A DNA stretch of 14,389 nt, taken from the NCBI GenBank assembly GCA_003140785.1, contig PLKY01000070.1, positions 1 to 14,389 of the forward strand. Reading direction: 5' to 3'. Below are positions 1-5,034 of this stretch, one piece after another. The translations under genes were made by a program, and so were the position numbers. The first letter of the stretch is position 1, and the number at the start of each line of letters is the position of its first letter. Source of the DNA: Acidobacteriaceae bacterium. GTDB lineage: Bacteria; Acidobacteriota; Terriglobia; Terriglobales; Acidobacteriaceae. The notes beneath the pieces were generated by a model that was not told where the DNA came from, ran no database searches, and was given only the letters and a program-made list of their open reading frames with translations.

Positions 1-949
1 TCATGTTGAGGTTGCCGGGCAGCCGATGCTCCCACGAGCCATTCACCTGGACATAGTCAAGCTCGGACTCGAGCTTCGCCTTGAGCCGATCGCGCAGGCC
101 GCGCAGATACGCCGCTTCGTTGTCCATCTCCTGCATGGCGATTTCGCAGGCCTTGCCCATGCCAACAATGCCGGGGACGTTGAGCGTGCCGGAACGCATG
201 CCGCGCTCGTGGCCGCCGCCGTCGATCTGCGCAGCGATCTGGACACGCGGGTTGCGACGGCGAACATACAGGGCACCGACGCCCTTCGGTCCGTAAATTT
301 TGTGGCCGGAGAGCGAAGCCACATCGACGTTGTCCGCGATGACGTTGAACGGCACTTTGCCGACGATCTGGACGGCATCGGTGTGAAAGATCACGTTCTT
401 CTCATGGCAGATTTTGCCGATTTCGCGGATCGGCTGCAACACGCCAATTTCGTTATTGGCGGCCATGATGCTGACGAGGATGGTCTTGTCGTCTATGGCG
501 CGTTTCAGGTCTTCGAGATCAATGAGGCCGTCTGCCTTCACGGGCAAATAGGTGACGCGATAGCCGTACTTCTCGAGGCGCTTGCAGGTGTCGAGGATGG
601 CTTTGTGCTCGGTGACCTGGGTGATGATGTGGTTGCCGCGCTCGCGATACATCTCGGCGATTCCCTTGATGGCGAGGTTGTCGCTCTCGGTGGCGCCCGA
701 GGTGAAGATGATCTCCTTGGCCGAGGCGCCGATGAGCTTCGCGATCTGCTCGCGCGCAATCTCGACGGCTTGCTCTGCTTCCCATCCAAAGGAATGGTTG
801 CGGCTGGCCGCGTTGCCGAATTTCGATGTGAAGAAGGGCATCATCGCCTCCAGCACCCGGGGATCGAGCGGGCTGGTGGCATGGTTATCCATGTAGATCG
901 GGAGGGTGACTCCCGCTGGCACTTCAACTTGACTGACGACTGTGCTCAT
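1..949 (-). CDS. iscS: Cysteine desulfurase, IscS/NifS type (3' end beyond left edge)
   Basis: PLP-dependent class V aminotransferase fold enzyme that takes sulfur from L-cysteine to a persulfide for Fe-S cluster assembly in the cytoplasm. Translating the minus strand from ATG at 949 gives 316 complete codons before the edge. Visible family blocks are the N-terminal YMDNHATSPLDPRV, the FTSGATESDNLAIKG loop, TEHKAI with the PLP-stacking His, MAANNEIGVLQPI, FHTDAVQ (cofactor Asp), SGHKIYGPKG with the Schiff-base Lys, and GGGHERGMRSGTLNVPGIVG. The active-site Cys loop would lie beyond the edge. The start is supported by AAGGA about 9 nt upstream; an overlapping upstream ATG is out of frame and stops at once. 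It lies 56 bp after the Rrf2 regulator on the same strand, so the two are probably one operon as in iscR-iscS. NifS rather than IscS cannot be excluded. Confidence 0.93.
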   Translation of the reverse strand, partial: MSTVVSQVEVPAGVTLPIYMDNHATSPLDPRVLEAMMPFFTSKFGNAASRNHSFGWEAEQAVEIAREQIAKLIGASAKEIIFTSGATESDNLAIKGIAEMYRERGNHIITQVTEHKAILDTCKRLEKYGYRVTYLPVKADGLIDLEDLKRAIDDKTILVSIMAANNEIGVLQPIREIGKICHEKNVIFHTDAVQIVGKVPFNVIADNVDVASLSGHKIYGPKGVGALYVRRRNPRVQIAAQIDGGGHERGMRSGTLNVPGIVGMGKACEIAMQEMDNEAAYLRGLRDRLKAKLESELDYVQVNGSWEHRLPGNLNM

Positions 950-1005
950 CGCGTTTCCATCCTTGTAGCTTGTTACCGGCGCAACCGCGCGTGGGGAAGA
1001 ATGCT

Positions 1006-1455
1006 TTACAGCGTTAGCGAAACCAACTGACTGACTTCGGTCCTAGTCGGCTCATGCTCAGCGAGGTCCTGAATACTGATGCTTTTGAGGACGCCGGCGA
1101 TGGTGTCATTCACGCGCGCCAACGGCTCCTTGATGGTGCAGCTGGGCGTGAGATCGCAGGCTTTGGCGCCCTTTGTGCACGAGGTAATGAAAAACGGGCC
1201 ATCGATGGCCAGGATGACTTCATAGGCCGAAATCGAGCGCGCTGCCCGCGCAAGCGCATAGCCGCCGTTCATGCCGGAGTGGGACTTAAGCAATCCCGCC
1301 TTGGTGAGCTGCTGCAAGGTCTTGGCTAGAAGCTGTGCAGGGATATGGTACTCATCGGATATGTCCTTGGCGCTGAGCGCGACAGATTCGGGGTGCTCGG
1401 CCAGGAACTTGAGCGCCATCAACCCGTAATCGGCTTTTTTGGTGAGCTTAAGCAT
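1006..1455 (-). CDS. Rrf2-family Fe-S-type transcriptional regulator (IscR-like)
   Basis: A 149-residue Rrf2 protein, the normal family length. The N-terminal winged helix-turn-helix (about residues 1-65) contains the family signature KADYGLMALKFLA, the recognition-helix region IPAQLLAKTLQQLTKAGLL and the wing SGMNGGYALAR. Three cysteines, C93, C100 and C106 (spacing C-x6-C-x5-C), sit where IscR, NsrR and RirA bind an iron-sulfur cluster; E. coli IscR has C-x5-C-x5-C. By family knowledge it senses Fe-S status or a related redox signal and represses Fe-S biogenesis. Its position directly upstream of a cysteine desulfurase supports an IscR-like job. ATG at 1455 leaves a very short leader after the predicted promoter, and an IscR-box-like sequence in that leader suggests autorepression. 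The exact subtype (IscR, CymR, NsrR or SufR-like) is not settled by sequence inspection. Confidence 0.9.
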   Translation of the reverse strand: MLKLTKKADYGLMALKFLAEHPESVALSAKDISDEYHIPAQLLAKTLQQLTKAGLLKSHSGMNGGYALARAARSISAYEVILAIDGPFFITSCTKGAKACDLTPSCTIKEPLARVNDTIAGVLKSISIQDLAEHEPTRTEVSQLVSLTL

Positions 1456-1458
1456 GGA

Positions 1459-1483
1459 ATATCCGACTTCTTCGGTCCGGGTT
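1459..1483. promoter_or_regulatory. IscR-box-like operator overlapping the rrf2 transcription start
   Basis: Compared by eye with the published type 1 IscR consensus (ATASYYGACT, RwwwY, AGTCRRSTAT), this 25-bp stretch matches at about 18 positions, including the left half ATAtCCGACT and the core of the right half GGTC-GG. It contains GAC-N7-GTC symmetry. It lies immediately downstream of the predicted -10, which suits repression of the operon by its own first product. The specificity of this particular regulator is unknown, so the assignment is inferred. Confidence 0.45.
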
Positions 1484-1484
1484 C

Positions 1485-1513
1485 AGTATACGACCAGTTC
1501 CGTCGGGATTCAA
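1485..1513 (-). promoter_or_regulatory. Sigma-70 promoter for the rrf2-iscS operon
   Basis: Reading the minus strand, TTGAAT (1513-1508) and TATACT (1490-1485) are separated by exactly 17 bp, close to the TTGACA/TATAAT consensus. Transcription would start near 1478, giving a leader of only about 20-25 nt before the regulator's ATG at 1455. Confidence 0.65.
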
Positions 1514-1585
1514 GGGCTACTTTGGGAAGAAGGGCCGAAAACGGGAAATTGGAGCGCGACAGACCGTTTCATTCAATTTTCGCGC

Positions 1586-1613
1586 TTGAAATTCAAAGAA
1601 AGGCCGCTACAAT
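1586..1613 (+). promoter_or_regulatory. Sigma-70 promoter for the small zinc-ribbon gene
   Basis: TTGAAA (1586-1591) and TACAAT (1608-1613) are separated by 16 bp, a near-consensus pair. The start would be near 1620, about 33 nt before the ATG at 1653. It is back to back with the leftward rrf2 promoter but does not overlap it. Confidence 0.55.
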
Positions 1614-1652
1614 CGGCGGGAAGAGCATCATAATTGAACTGAATCCGATCCG

Positions 1653-1820
1653 ATGGCAACCGCCTGCAAACACCCCAGGGTACGAATCGTTTCCAGACAC
1701 GAAGACACTGAGTATGTCGAGTGCCTGGAGTGTGGCGAAGTCTTTGATTCCGAAGAGTTTCACGACATGGCGATTGAAGAGACCGCCGAGACGGCGAACG
1801 ACCTCGCTGAAGATGAGTAG
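1653..1820 (+). CDS. Small zinc-ribbon-like protein, function unknown
   Basis: A 55-residue ORF from ATG 1653 to TAG 1820. The N-terminal half has metal-ligand candidates C5, H7, C24 and C27 in a C-x-H...C-x2-C pattern (ACKHPRVR, then YVECLECGEVF), typical of a single small zinc ribbon. The C-terminal half is strongly acidic (EEFHDMAIEETAETANDLAEDE). A near-consensus promoter lies just upstream, although the Shine-Dalgarno sequence is weak. I do not recognise a named family. Small CxxC proteins of this size can be adaptors or redox/metal-responsive proteins, but nothing here fixes a role. Coding status rests on the organised cysteines, the promoter and the unforced start and stop; short length keeps confidence moderate. 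It diverges from the rrf2-iscS operon and faces pgsA tail to tail. Confidence 0.65.
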   Translation: MATACKHPRVRIVSRHEDTEYVECLECGEVFDSEEFHDMAIEETAETANDLAEDE

Positions 1821-1893
1821 CCCCCCTCTTCCATGCCCTTGGATTGAGAGGGCTTAGAGCCAGGCTTGCCTTTGTCCGAGCGGGGCGAGGCTG

Positions 1894-2490
1894 CTACCTG
1901 AGGCTCGGTCCGCTAGCCTGCGTCGCCGGCGGTTTGTGGGCCGCAATCCAGGCATAATGTAGGCCTGAAAGCACGGTAAACACCATCGTGGCCCACAGCG
2001 CAAACCCGCGCAAAGCTACGACCCAGGGTGCCTGCGTGAGTTGATGCAGCAGCACAACCGCGACGGCGAGCACTTGCGCCAGCGTGTTGGCCTTGCCTAA
2101 AATGCTGGGTTTGAACTCCCGCCGTCCTGCCGCGGCGTAGAGGATCGCAGACACCAGCAGGATGCAGACATCTCTTCCGAAGACCAGAACCGTCACACGG
2201 ACGGGCATCAGCCCCTCGTGCAAAAGCACGAGGAACAAGGTGCTGAGCAGGAGTTTGTCGGCGACGGGGTCAAGATATTGTCCCAAGACGGTACGCTGTT
2301 TGAGCCACCGGGCCAACAGGCCGTCGAGCGCGTCGGTGAGCCCTGCGACCACGAAGAGAATGAAGCCGATTTCGAATCGGTTTTCGAGGATGGCGGCGAC
2401 CAGGAATGGCGCCATGCAAATCCGCAGGAGCGTGAGCAGGTTGGGCGCGGAGCCCAGCGGATTGAGCCTTGGTTTTATGGCGACTGTCAT
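1894..2490 (-). CDS. pgsA: CDP-diacylglycerol--glycerol-3-phosphate 3-phosphatidyltransferase
   Basis: Integral membrane enzyme that transfers phosphatidyl from CDP-diacylglycerol to glycerol-3-phosphate, the committed step of phosphatidylglycerol synthesis. The CDP-alcohol phosphotransferase signature D-x2-DG-x2-AR-x8-G-x3-D-x3-D is complete: D53, D56, G57, A60, R61, G70, D74 and D78. The N-terminal NLLTLLRICMAPFL block is typical of PgsA. Several hydrophobic segments follow (about 15-35, 40-57, 82-100, 105-122, 135-150 and 158-180), and the 198-residue length is normal. The C-terminus ends in a short polar tail. It appears monocistronic here: it faces the small zinc-ribbon gene and diverges from the tRNA-Val region. 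Phosphatidylserine synthase or a related CDP-alcohol enzyme is a less likely alternative, given the N-terminal block and size. Confidence 0.88.
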   Translation of the reverse strand: MTVAIKPRLNPLGSAPNLLTLLRICMAPFLVAAILENRFEIGFILFVVAGLTDALDGLLARWLKQRTVLGQYLDPVADKLLLSTLFLVLLHEGLMPVRVTVLVFGRDVCILLVSAILYAAAGRREFKPSILGKANTLAQVLAVAVVLLHQLTQAPWVVALRGFALWATMVFTVLSGLHYAWIAAHKPPATQASGPSLR

Positions 2491-2649
2491 CTTGCGAGTC
2501 AGGTGGAATAGAAAACCGTAGCGCCGCGGATACGGACTTAATCCACCGACTAACGATGGTACAGCAACGCGGAAAGCGCGCGTCGGCTCATCTTTTCGCG
2601 AGGAGTCGATGCTGCTAGACTACCTTATGGTCAATCAAGCAAAGGCCGA

Positions 2650-2726
2650 AGGCGCGTAGCTCAGTTGGTTAGAGCGCTTCCTTGACACGGAAGAGGTCGC
2701 TGGTTCGAATCCAGTCGTGCCTACCA
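2650..2726 (+). tRNA. tRNA-Val (GAC anticodon)
   Basis: A complete 77-nt cloverleaf including an encoded CCA. The acceptor AGGCGCG pairs with CGTGCCT (one G-U). The D arm is GCTC-N9-GAGC. The anticodon arm CTTCC/GGAAG encloses TTGACAC with anticodon GAC. The variable loop is 5 nt, and the T arm GCTGG/CCAGT carries loop TTCGAAT. The discriminator is A. The 3' half served as an integration target (see the direct repeats). Confidence 0.95.
2682..2717 (+). repeat. attL-like direct repeat (within tRNA-Val 3' half)
   Basis: A 36-bp segment from the anticodon loop through the T arm to the first two bases of the 3' acceptor strand. It is repeated without mismatch at 3058-3093. An identity block covering a tRNA 3' half is the usual crossover core for tyrosine-integrase elements. 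Confidence 0.85.
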
Positions 2727-2740
2727 TATCCACTTAAAAA

Positions 2741-3016
2741 TCAGCTATTTACAGCCGTGACCTCTTCTTTCTGAGGTCGTTTTGGGGTTTCTTGGGTTCG
2801 ATCGCTTGACAAAATAAGTGACCTGTTGTTTTCGGCCCAAAGATCGCTGAATGCCAGCGCCTGAGCTGCACGCCTTTCTTCAGTGACCGTCTGCTGATAG
2901 ATGTCCAGGGTGATCCGGGAGTTCGCGTGCCGGAGCAGTTCCTGAGCGATCTTCACATCGATGCCACATTGCCTGAGGGACTGAGAAAGGCCGTGCCTGA
3001 ACGAGTGCCAACCCAT
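2741..3016 (-). pseudogene. Tyrosine recombinase/integrase remnant (C-terminal part only)
   Basis: The 91-residue ORF carries the end of a phage-type integrase catalytic domain: H-x2-R (H4, R7 in GWHSFRH), then LLRH (H30) and the nucleophile Y40 in the context SRITLDIYQQ, with the usual H-to-Y spacing. The N-terminal DNA-binding domain and the first catalytic Arg and Lys are absent. An in-frame TAA lies three codons before the ATG, so this is the stump of a gene rather than a complete short one. The fragment lies between the two 36-bp tRNA-derived repeats with its C-terminus towards the tRNA, as expected for an integrase next to attL. It is unlikely to be functional; it records an integrative element that later lost its interior. 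Confidence 0.82.
2759..2783 (+). terminator. Possible intrinsic terminator after tRNA-Val
   Basis: A perfect 6-bp stem GACCTC/GAGGTC around an 8-nt loop is followed by GTTTT and further T-rich sequence, 33 nt after the tRNA CCA. It lies inside the integrase remnant, so it may have come with the element. Confidence 0.4.
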
Positions 3017-3057
3017 CAGTGCGCTTTAGTTTCAATGAGTTACGGTTTGGGAACGAG

Positions 3058-3093
3058 TTGACACGGAAGAGGTCGCTGGTTCGAATCCAGTCG
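3058..3093 (+). repeat. attR-like direct repeat of the tRNA-Val 3' half
   Basis: An exact 36-bp copy of 2682-2717. Beyond it the acceptor sequence does not continue as in the tRNA (CGACGCGAT instead of TGCCTACCA), and upstream there is no D arm, so this is not a tRNA gene. With the left copy it brackets 340 bp holding the integrase stump. Confidence 0.83.
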
Positions 3094-3247
3094 CGACGCG
3101 ATACGGACAGCATGCTCAAAACACAGTGCGGAGAATGGCGAGGCAACGAGCTTTCTGCCGTATTGACCGTGGTGCACAGTTACTATATTTCCGAACCGAG
3201 TGAGCATAATTGCACATTGCAGTTTGGTTCGGGCGTATATTCTTTTC

Positions 3248-3475
3248 ATGAAAGATGAAATTCGAATATTAGATGTAGAAAGCGATGCCGGAGACGGCGT
3301 GATTGTCACGTTCTCAGACGGAACGATAGGCGGGTATGTAGTGGAGGAATTGCTGGAGCTGAGACCCTACCGAGAACCGATCCGAAAGCAACACGCAAAT
3401 AGGGCACCCTCCGGGCGTGGAGAGTGTGCAATCGGCGTAAACGGCCAACTCACCCACGGCGGTGGGGTTGTCTAA
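3248..3475 (+). CDS. Small conserved-looking protein of unknown function in the island scar
   Basis: From ATG 3248 this encodes 75 residues: an acidic N-terminal domain (MKDEIRILDVESDAGDGVIV) with a beta-rich TFSDGTIGGYVVEELLELRP core, then a basic, low-complexity tail. The core looks like a small DUF-type beta protein. I have an impression of similar short proteins in Acidobacteriota but cannot confirm this without a search. An in-frame ATG at 3200 would add 16 residues that look non-coding, so 3248 is preferred. No Shine-Dalgarno is visible. A TATATT at 3236-3241 would place transcription start almost on the ATG, so a leaderless message is possible. The tail after about residue 48 may be an unrelated read-through sequence. 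It sits between two tRNA-end-like repeats and may be leftover cargo. Confidence 0.5.
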   Translation: MKDEIRILDVESDAGDGVIVTFSDGTIGGYVVEELLELRPYREPIRKQHANRAPSGRGECAIGVNGQLTHGGGVV

Positions 3476-3484
3476 CGTGGGAAT

Positions 3485-3515
3485 TGGATGCGTTCCTGAG
3501 CGTTCCTCGCATCCA
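3485..3515. repeat. Inverted repeat with internal direct repeats
   Basis: A perfect 8-bp inverted repeat, TGGATGCG/CGCATCCA, is separated by 15 bp. Between and overlapping the arms, CGTTCCT occurs twice (3491-3497 and 3501-3507). No T-run follows on either strand, so it is not an ordinary terminator. Its right arm runs into a sequence resembling the tRNA-Val 3' end. Confidence 0.6.
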
Positions 3516-3527
3516 GTCGTGTTTACC
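3511..3527 (+). repeat. Possible third, degenerate tRNA-Val 3'-end copy
   Basis: The 17 bases match the tRNA-Val 3' end (2709-2725) at 15 positions; the two differences are adjacent CC-to-TT changes in the acceptor. Unlike the 36-bp repeat at 3058, this copy includes the acceptor 3' strand and TACC. It could be the displaced original end of the tRNA gene, marking the outer limit of an older insertion. It is short enough that chance is not excluded. Confidence 0.4.
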
Positions 3528-3627
3528 CTATTTAGTTTCACCTAAGAACGGGCATTTTTCGGGGGTCTGGTACGCCACAGAATCTTCTCAGCAGTGTTTC
3601 TGCAGGACTTTTCGAACCTGTTTCCGG

Positions 3628-3639
3628 AACCGTACGGTT
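3628..3639. promoter_or_regulatory. Perfect 12-bp palindrome upstream of the GH28 gene
   Basis: AACCGTACGGTT is its own reverse complement and lies 85 bp upstream of the polygalacturonase start, just before the FadR-type inverted repeat. Even-spaced palindromes of this kind are common operators for dimeric sugar regulators; the cognate protein is unknown. Confidence 0.4.
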
Positions 3640-3650
3640 GGCGCCGTTGC

Positions 3651-3665
3651 AGTGGTAGGACCACT
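3651..3665. promoter_or_regulatory. Candidate GntR/FadR-type operator upstream of the polygalacturonase gene
   Basis: AGTGGTAGGACCACT is a perfect 6-3-6 inverted repeat with the TGGT-N3-ACCA arrangement known for FadR-subfamily GntR regulators. If TATGAT at 3680-3685 is the -10 element, the site covers the -35 position. Ten of 13 central bases (GTGGT..GACC.C) recur in the uxaC promoter at 7816-7828. Confidence 0.5.
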
Positions 3666-3723
3666 CGCGATTTCTATCGTATGATGTTTTGGCACGCGAT
3701 TCCCTTGTTCATGCGGAGCCGGA

Positions 3724-5007
3724 ATGATTCGACGGAAATCCTCAAGCTCTCAGGCGCTGATTTTTACTGCCATCTTCATGGCCGCTTCGGGATGCGCCCT
3801 TCATGCGGCGAGTACCTGCGATCCAAAGACTTATGGCGCCAAGGGAGACGGCACCACGAAGGACACAAAGGCGATTCAGGCAGCGATTGATGCGTGTGCG
3901 CAGCGCGGAGGCGGCGTTGTGGTGTTGAGCGCGGGAATCTATGTCACCGCTCCGATCGAACTCAAGAGCAATATCACGCTGCAGCTTGACAAGGGCGCTA
4001 CGTTGCTGGGATCTCCGGATCATCAGGATTATCCGCCGCACGACGAGTTTCGTCTTCCCGATTTGCAGCCGCTGTTGAGCGCCATTCATGCGACGAATGT
4101 GGTGATTGTCGGCGAAGGCATTATCGATGGAAATGGCGAGAGTTGGTGGCAGGAGGCGCGGAGCATCAAGGATCACGGCATTCTCGGCACCGGCCATCCG
4201 CGGCCGAAGCTTATCCTCTTCGATCATTGCGCGCACGTTCGGGTGGAGGGCATCACGGTGCAGAACTCGCCGATGTGGCAGGTGGTGCCGTACTACTCGG
4301 ACGATGTGGTGATTCGCAACGTCAGAATACTGGCGCCCGCACACGCGCCCAACACGGATGCGATCGACCCGTTTTCCTCATCGAATGTCGTCATCGATCA
4401 TGTGCTTGCCGATGTGGGCGACGATGACGTGGCGATCAAATCGGGGGCCATCAATTCGGCGGGACCGGATTCGCCAAGCCGTGATATCACCATTACGGAT
4501 TGCACATTCCTGCATGGGCATGGGCTCTCCGTGGGCAGCGCGATTGCCGGCGGCGCACAGAATATTCGTGCCGAACGTATTCACTTCGAGGGCACGGATA
4601 ACGGAATCCGAATCAAGGCCAATCGCGATCGCGGCAACGATGTCAGCCATCTTGTGTTTCGCGATATTGAGATGAAGGATGTGAAGAATGCGCTGATCAT
4701 CAGCGAATATTATCCGGCGATTCTTCCGCCTACTCAGGAAGAAGCGAAGCCTGTGACGAGGCTGACGCCCCATTTTCACGACATCACGCTGGAGAATGTT
4801 ACGGCGACCGGAAGCGAGACAGCTGCGGCGATCATTGGTTTGCCGGAGGCGCCAATTACCGATGTGCATCTTCGCAATGTGAAGATCAGCGCGAACAAAG
4901 GCGCGACCGTCGGTTACGCAGATGTAACGGGAGACAGCTTTGTTGTGGAGGCCAAAGAAGGAGGACCGCTCCTGATGCTGGCCGGCGGAAAGGTCGAGCT
5001 GTACTGA
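3724..5007 (+). CDS. Secreted GH28 polygalacturonase-type glycoside hydrolase
   Basis: A 427-residue family 28 inverting glycosidase with a right-handed parallel beta-helix, acting on polygalacturonan or related pectic chains outside the cytoplasm. All four GH28 signature blocks are present: NTD at 210-212 (APNTDAIDP), GDDD at 232-235 (Asp pair in VGDDDVAIKSG), GHG at 265-267 (HGHGLSVGS) and RIK at 296-298 (NGIRIKANRDRG). The N-terminal FDHCAHVRVEGITVQNSPMW and the TYGAKGDG motif are typical of bacterial members. Residues 1-29 form a signal peptide; a Cys at 24 in ASGC leaves lipoprotein processing possible. A GGAG lies 5 nt before ATG 3724. It converges on uxaE with 27 bp between stops. Exo- versus endo-action, or rhamnogalacturonan or xylogalacturonan specificity, cannot be read from sequence alone. 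Confidence 0.92.
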   Translation: MIRRKSSSSQALIFTAIFMAASGCALHAASTCDPKTYGAKGDGTTKDTKAIQAAIDACAQRGGGVVVLSAGIYVTAPIELKSNITLQLDKGATLLGSPDHQDYPPHDEFRLPDLQPLLSAIHATNVVIVGEGIIDGNGESWWQEARSIKDHGILGTGHPRPKLILFDHCAHVRVEGITVQNSPMWQVVPYYSDDVVIRNVRILAPAHAPNTDAIDPFSSSNVVIDHVLADVGDDDVAIKSGAINSAGPDSPSRDITITDCTFLHGHGLSVGSAIAGGAQNIRAERIHFEGTDNGIRIKANRDRGNDVSHLVFRDIEMKDVKNALIISEYYPAILPPTQEEAKPVTRLTPHFHDITLENVTATGSETAAAIIGLPEAPITDVHLRNVKISANKGATVGYADVTGDSFVVEAKEGGPLLMLAGGKVELY

Positions 5008-5018
5008 CTGGGCTTCCC

Positions 5019-5031
5019 GACAGATGCTGTC
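5019..5031. terminator. Short hairpin between convergent GH28 and uxaE
   Basis: GACAG-ATG-CTGTC is a perfect 5-bp stem with a 3-nt loop in the 27-bp gap between the two stop codons. It has no clear T-run on either strand, so it is at best a weak bidirectional terminator. Confidence 0.25.
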
Positions 5032-5034
5032 TGC

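Noticed and set aside
26..1030. Long plus-strand open frame (334 codons) opposite iscS
   Set aside because: It is antisense to a clearly recognisable cysteine desulfurase and runs through the rrf2 boundary. The translation shows no domain; it is a by-product of GC-rich codon use.
1824..1856. CCCTCT/AGAGGG inverted repeat after the zinc-ribbon gene as a terminator
   Set aside because: The loop is about 17 nt or more and no T-run follows on either strand; not convincing as an intrinsic terminator.
3058..3093. A second tRNA gene
   Set aside because: Only the anticodon loop to T arm is present. There is no D arm or 5' acceptor, and the 3' acceptor strand does not match, so it is an att-type duplication.
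3040..3309. Minus-strand frame across the right att repeat
   Set aside because: Part of its translation (RLDSNQRPLP) is the familiar spurious product of a tRNA T-arm read in antisense, and there is no supporting start or domain.
3424..3890. Short plus-strand frames between the small ORF and GH28
   Set aside because: They overlap inverted repeats and the GH28 promoter and start, give Arg/Cys-rich products without domains, and one runs into GH28 in another frame. The 248-bp gap is better read as island edge plus regulatory DNA.
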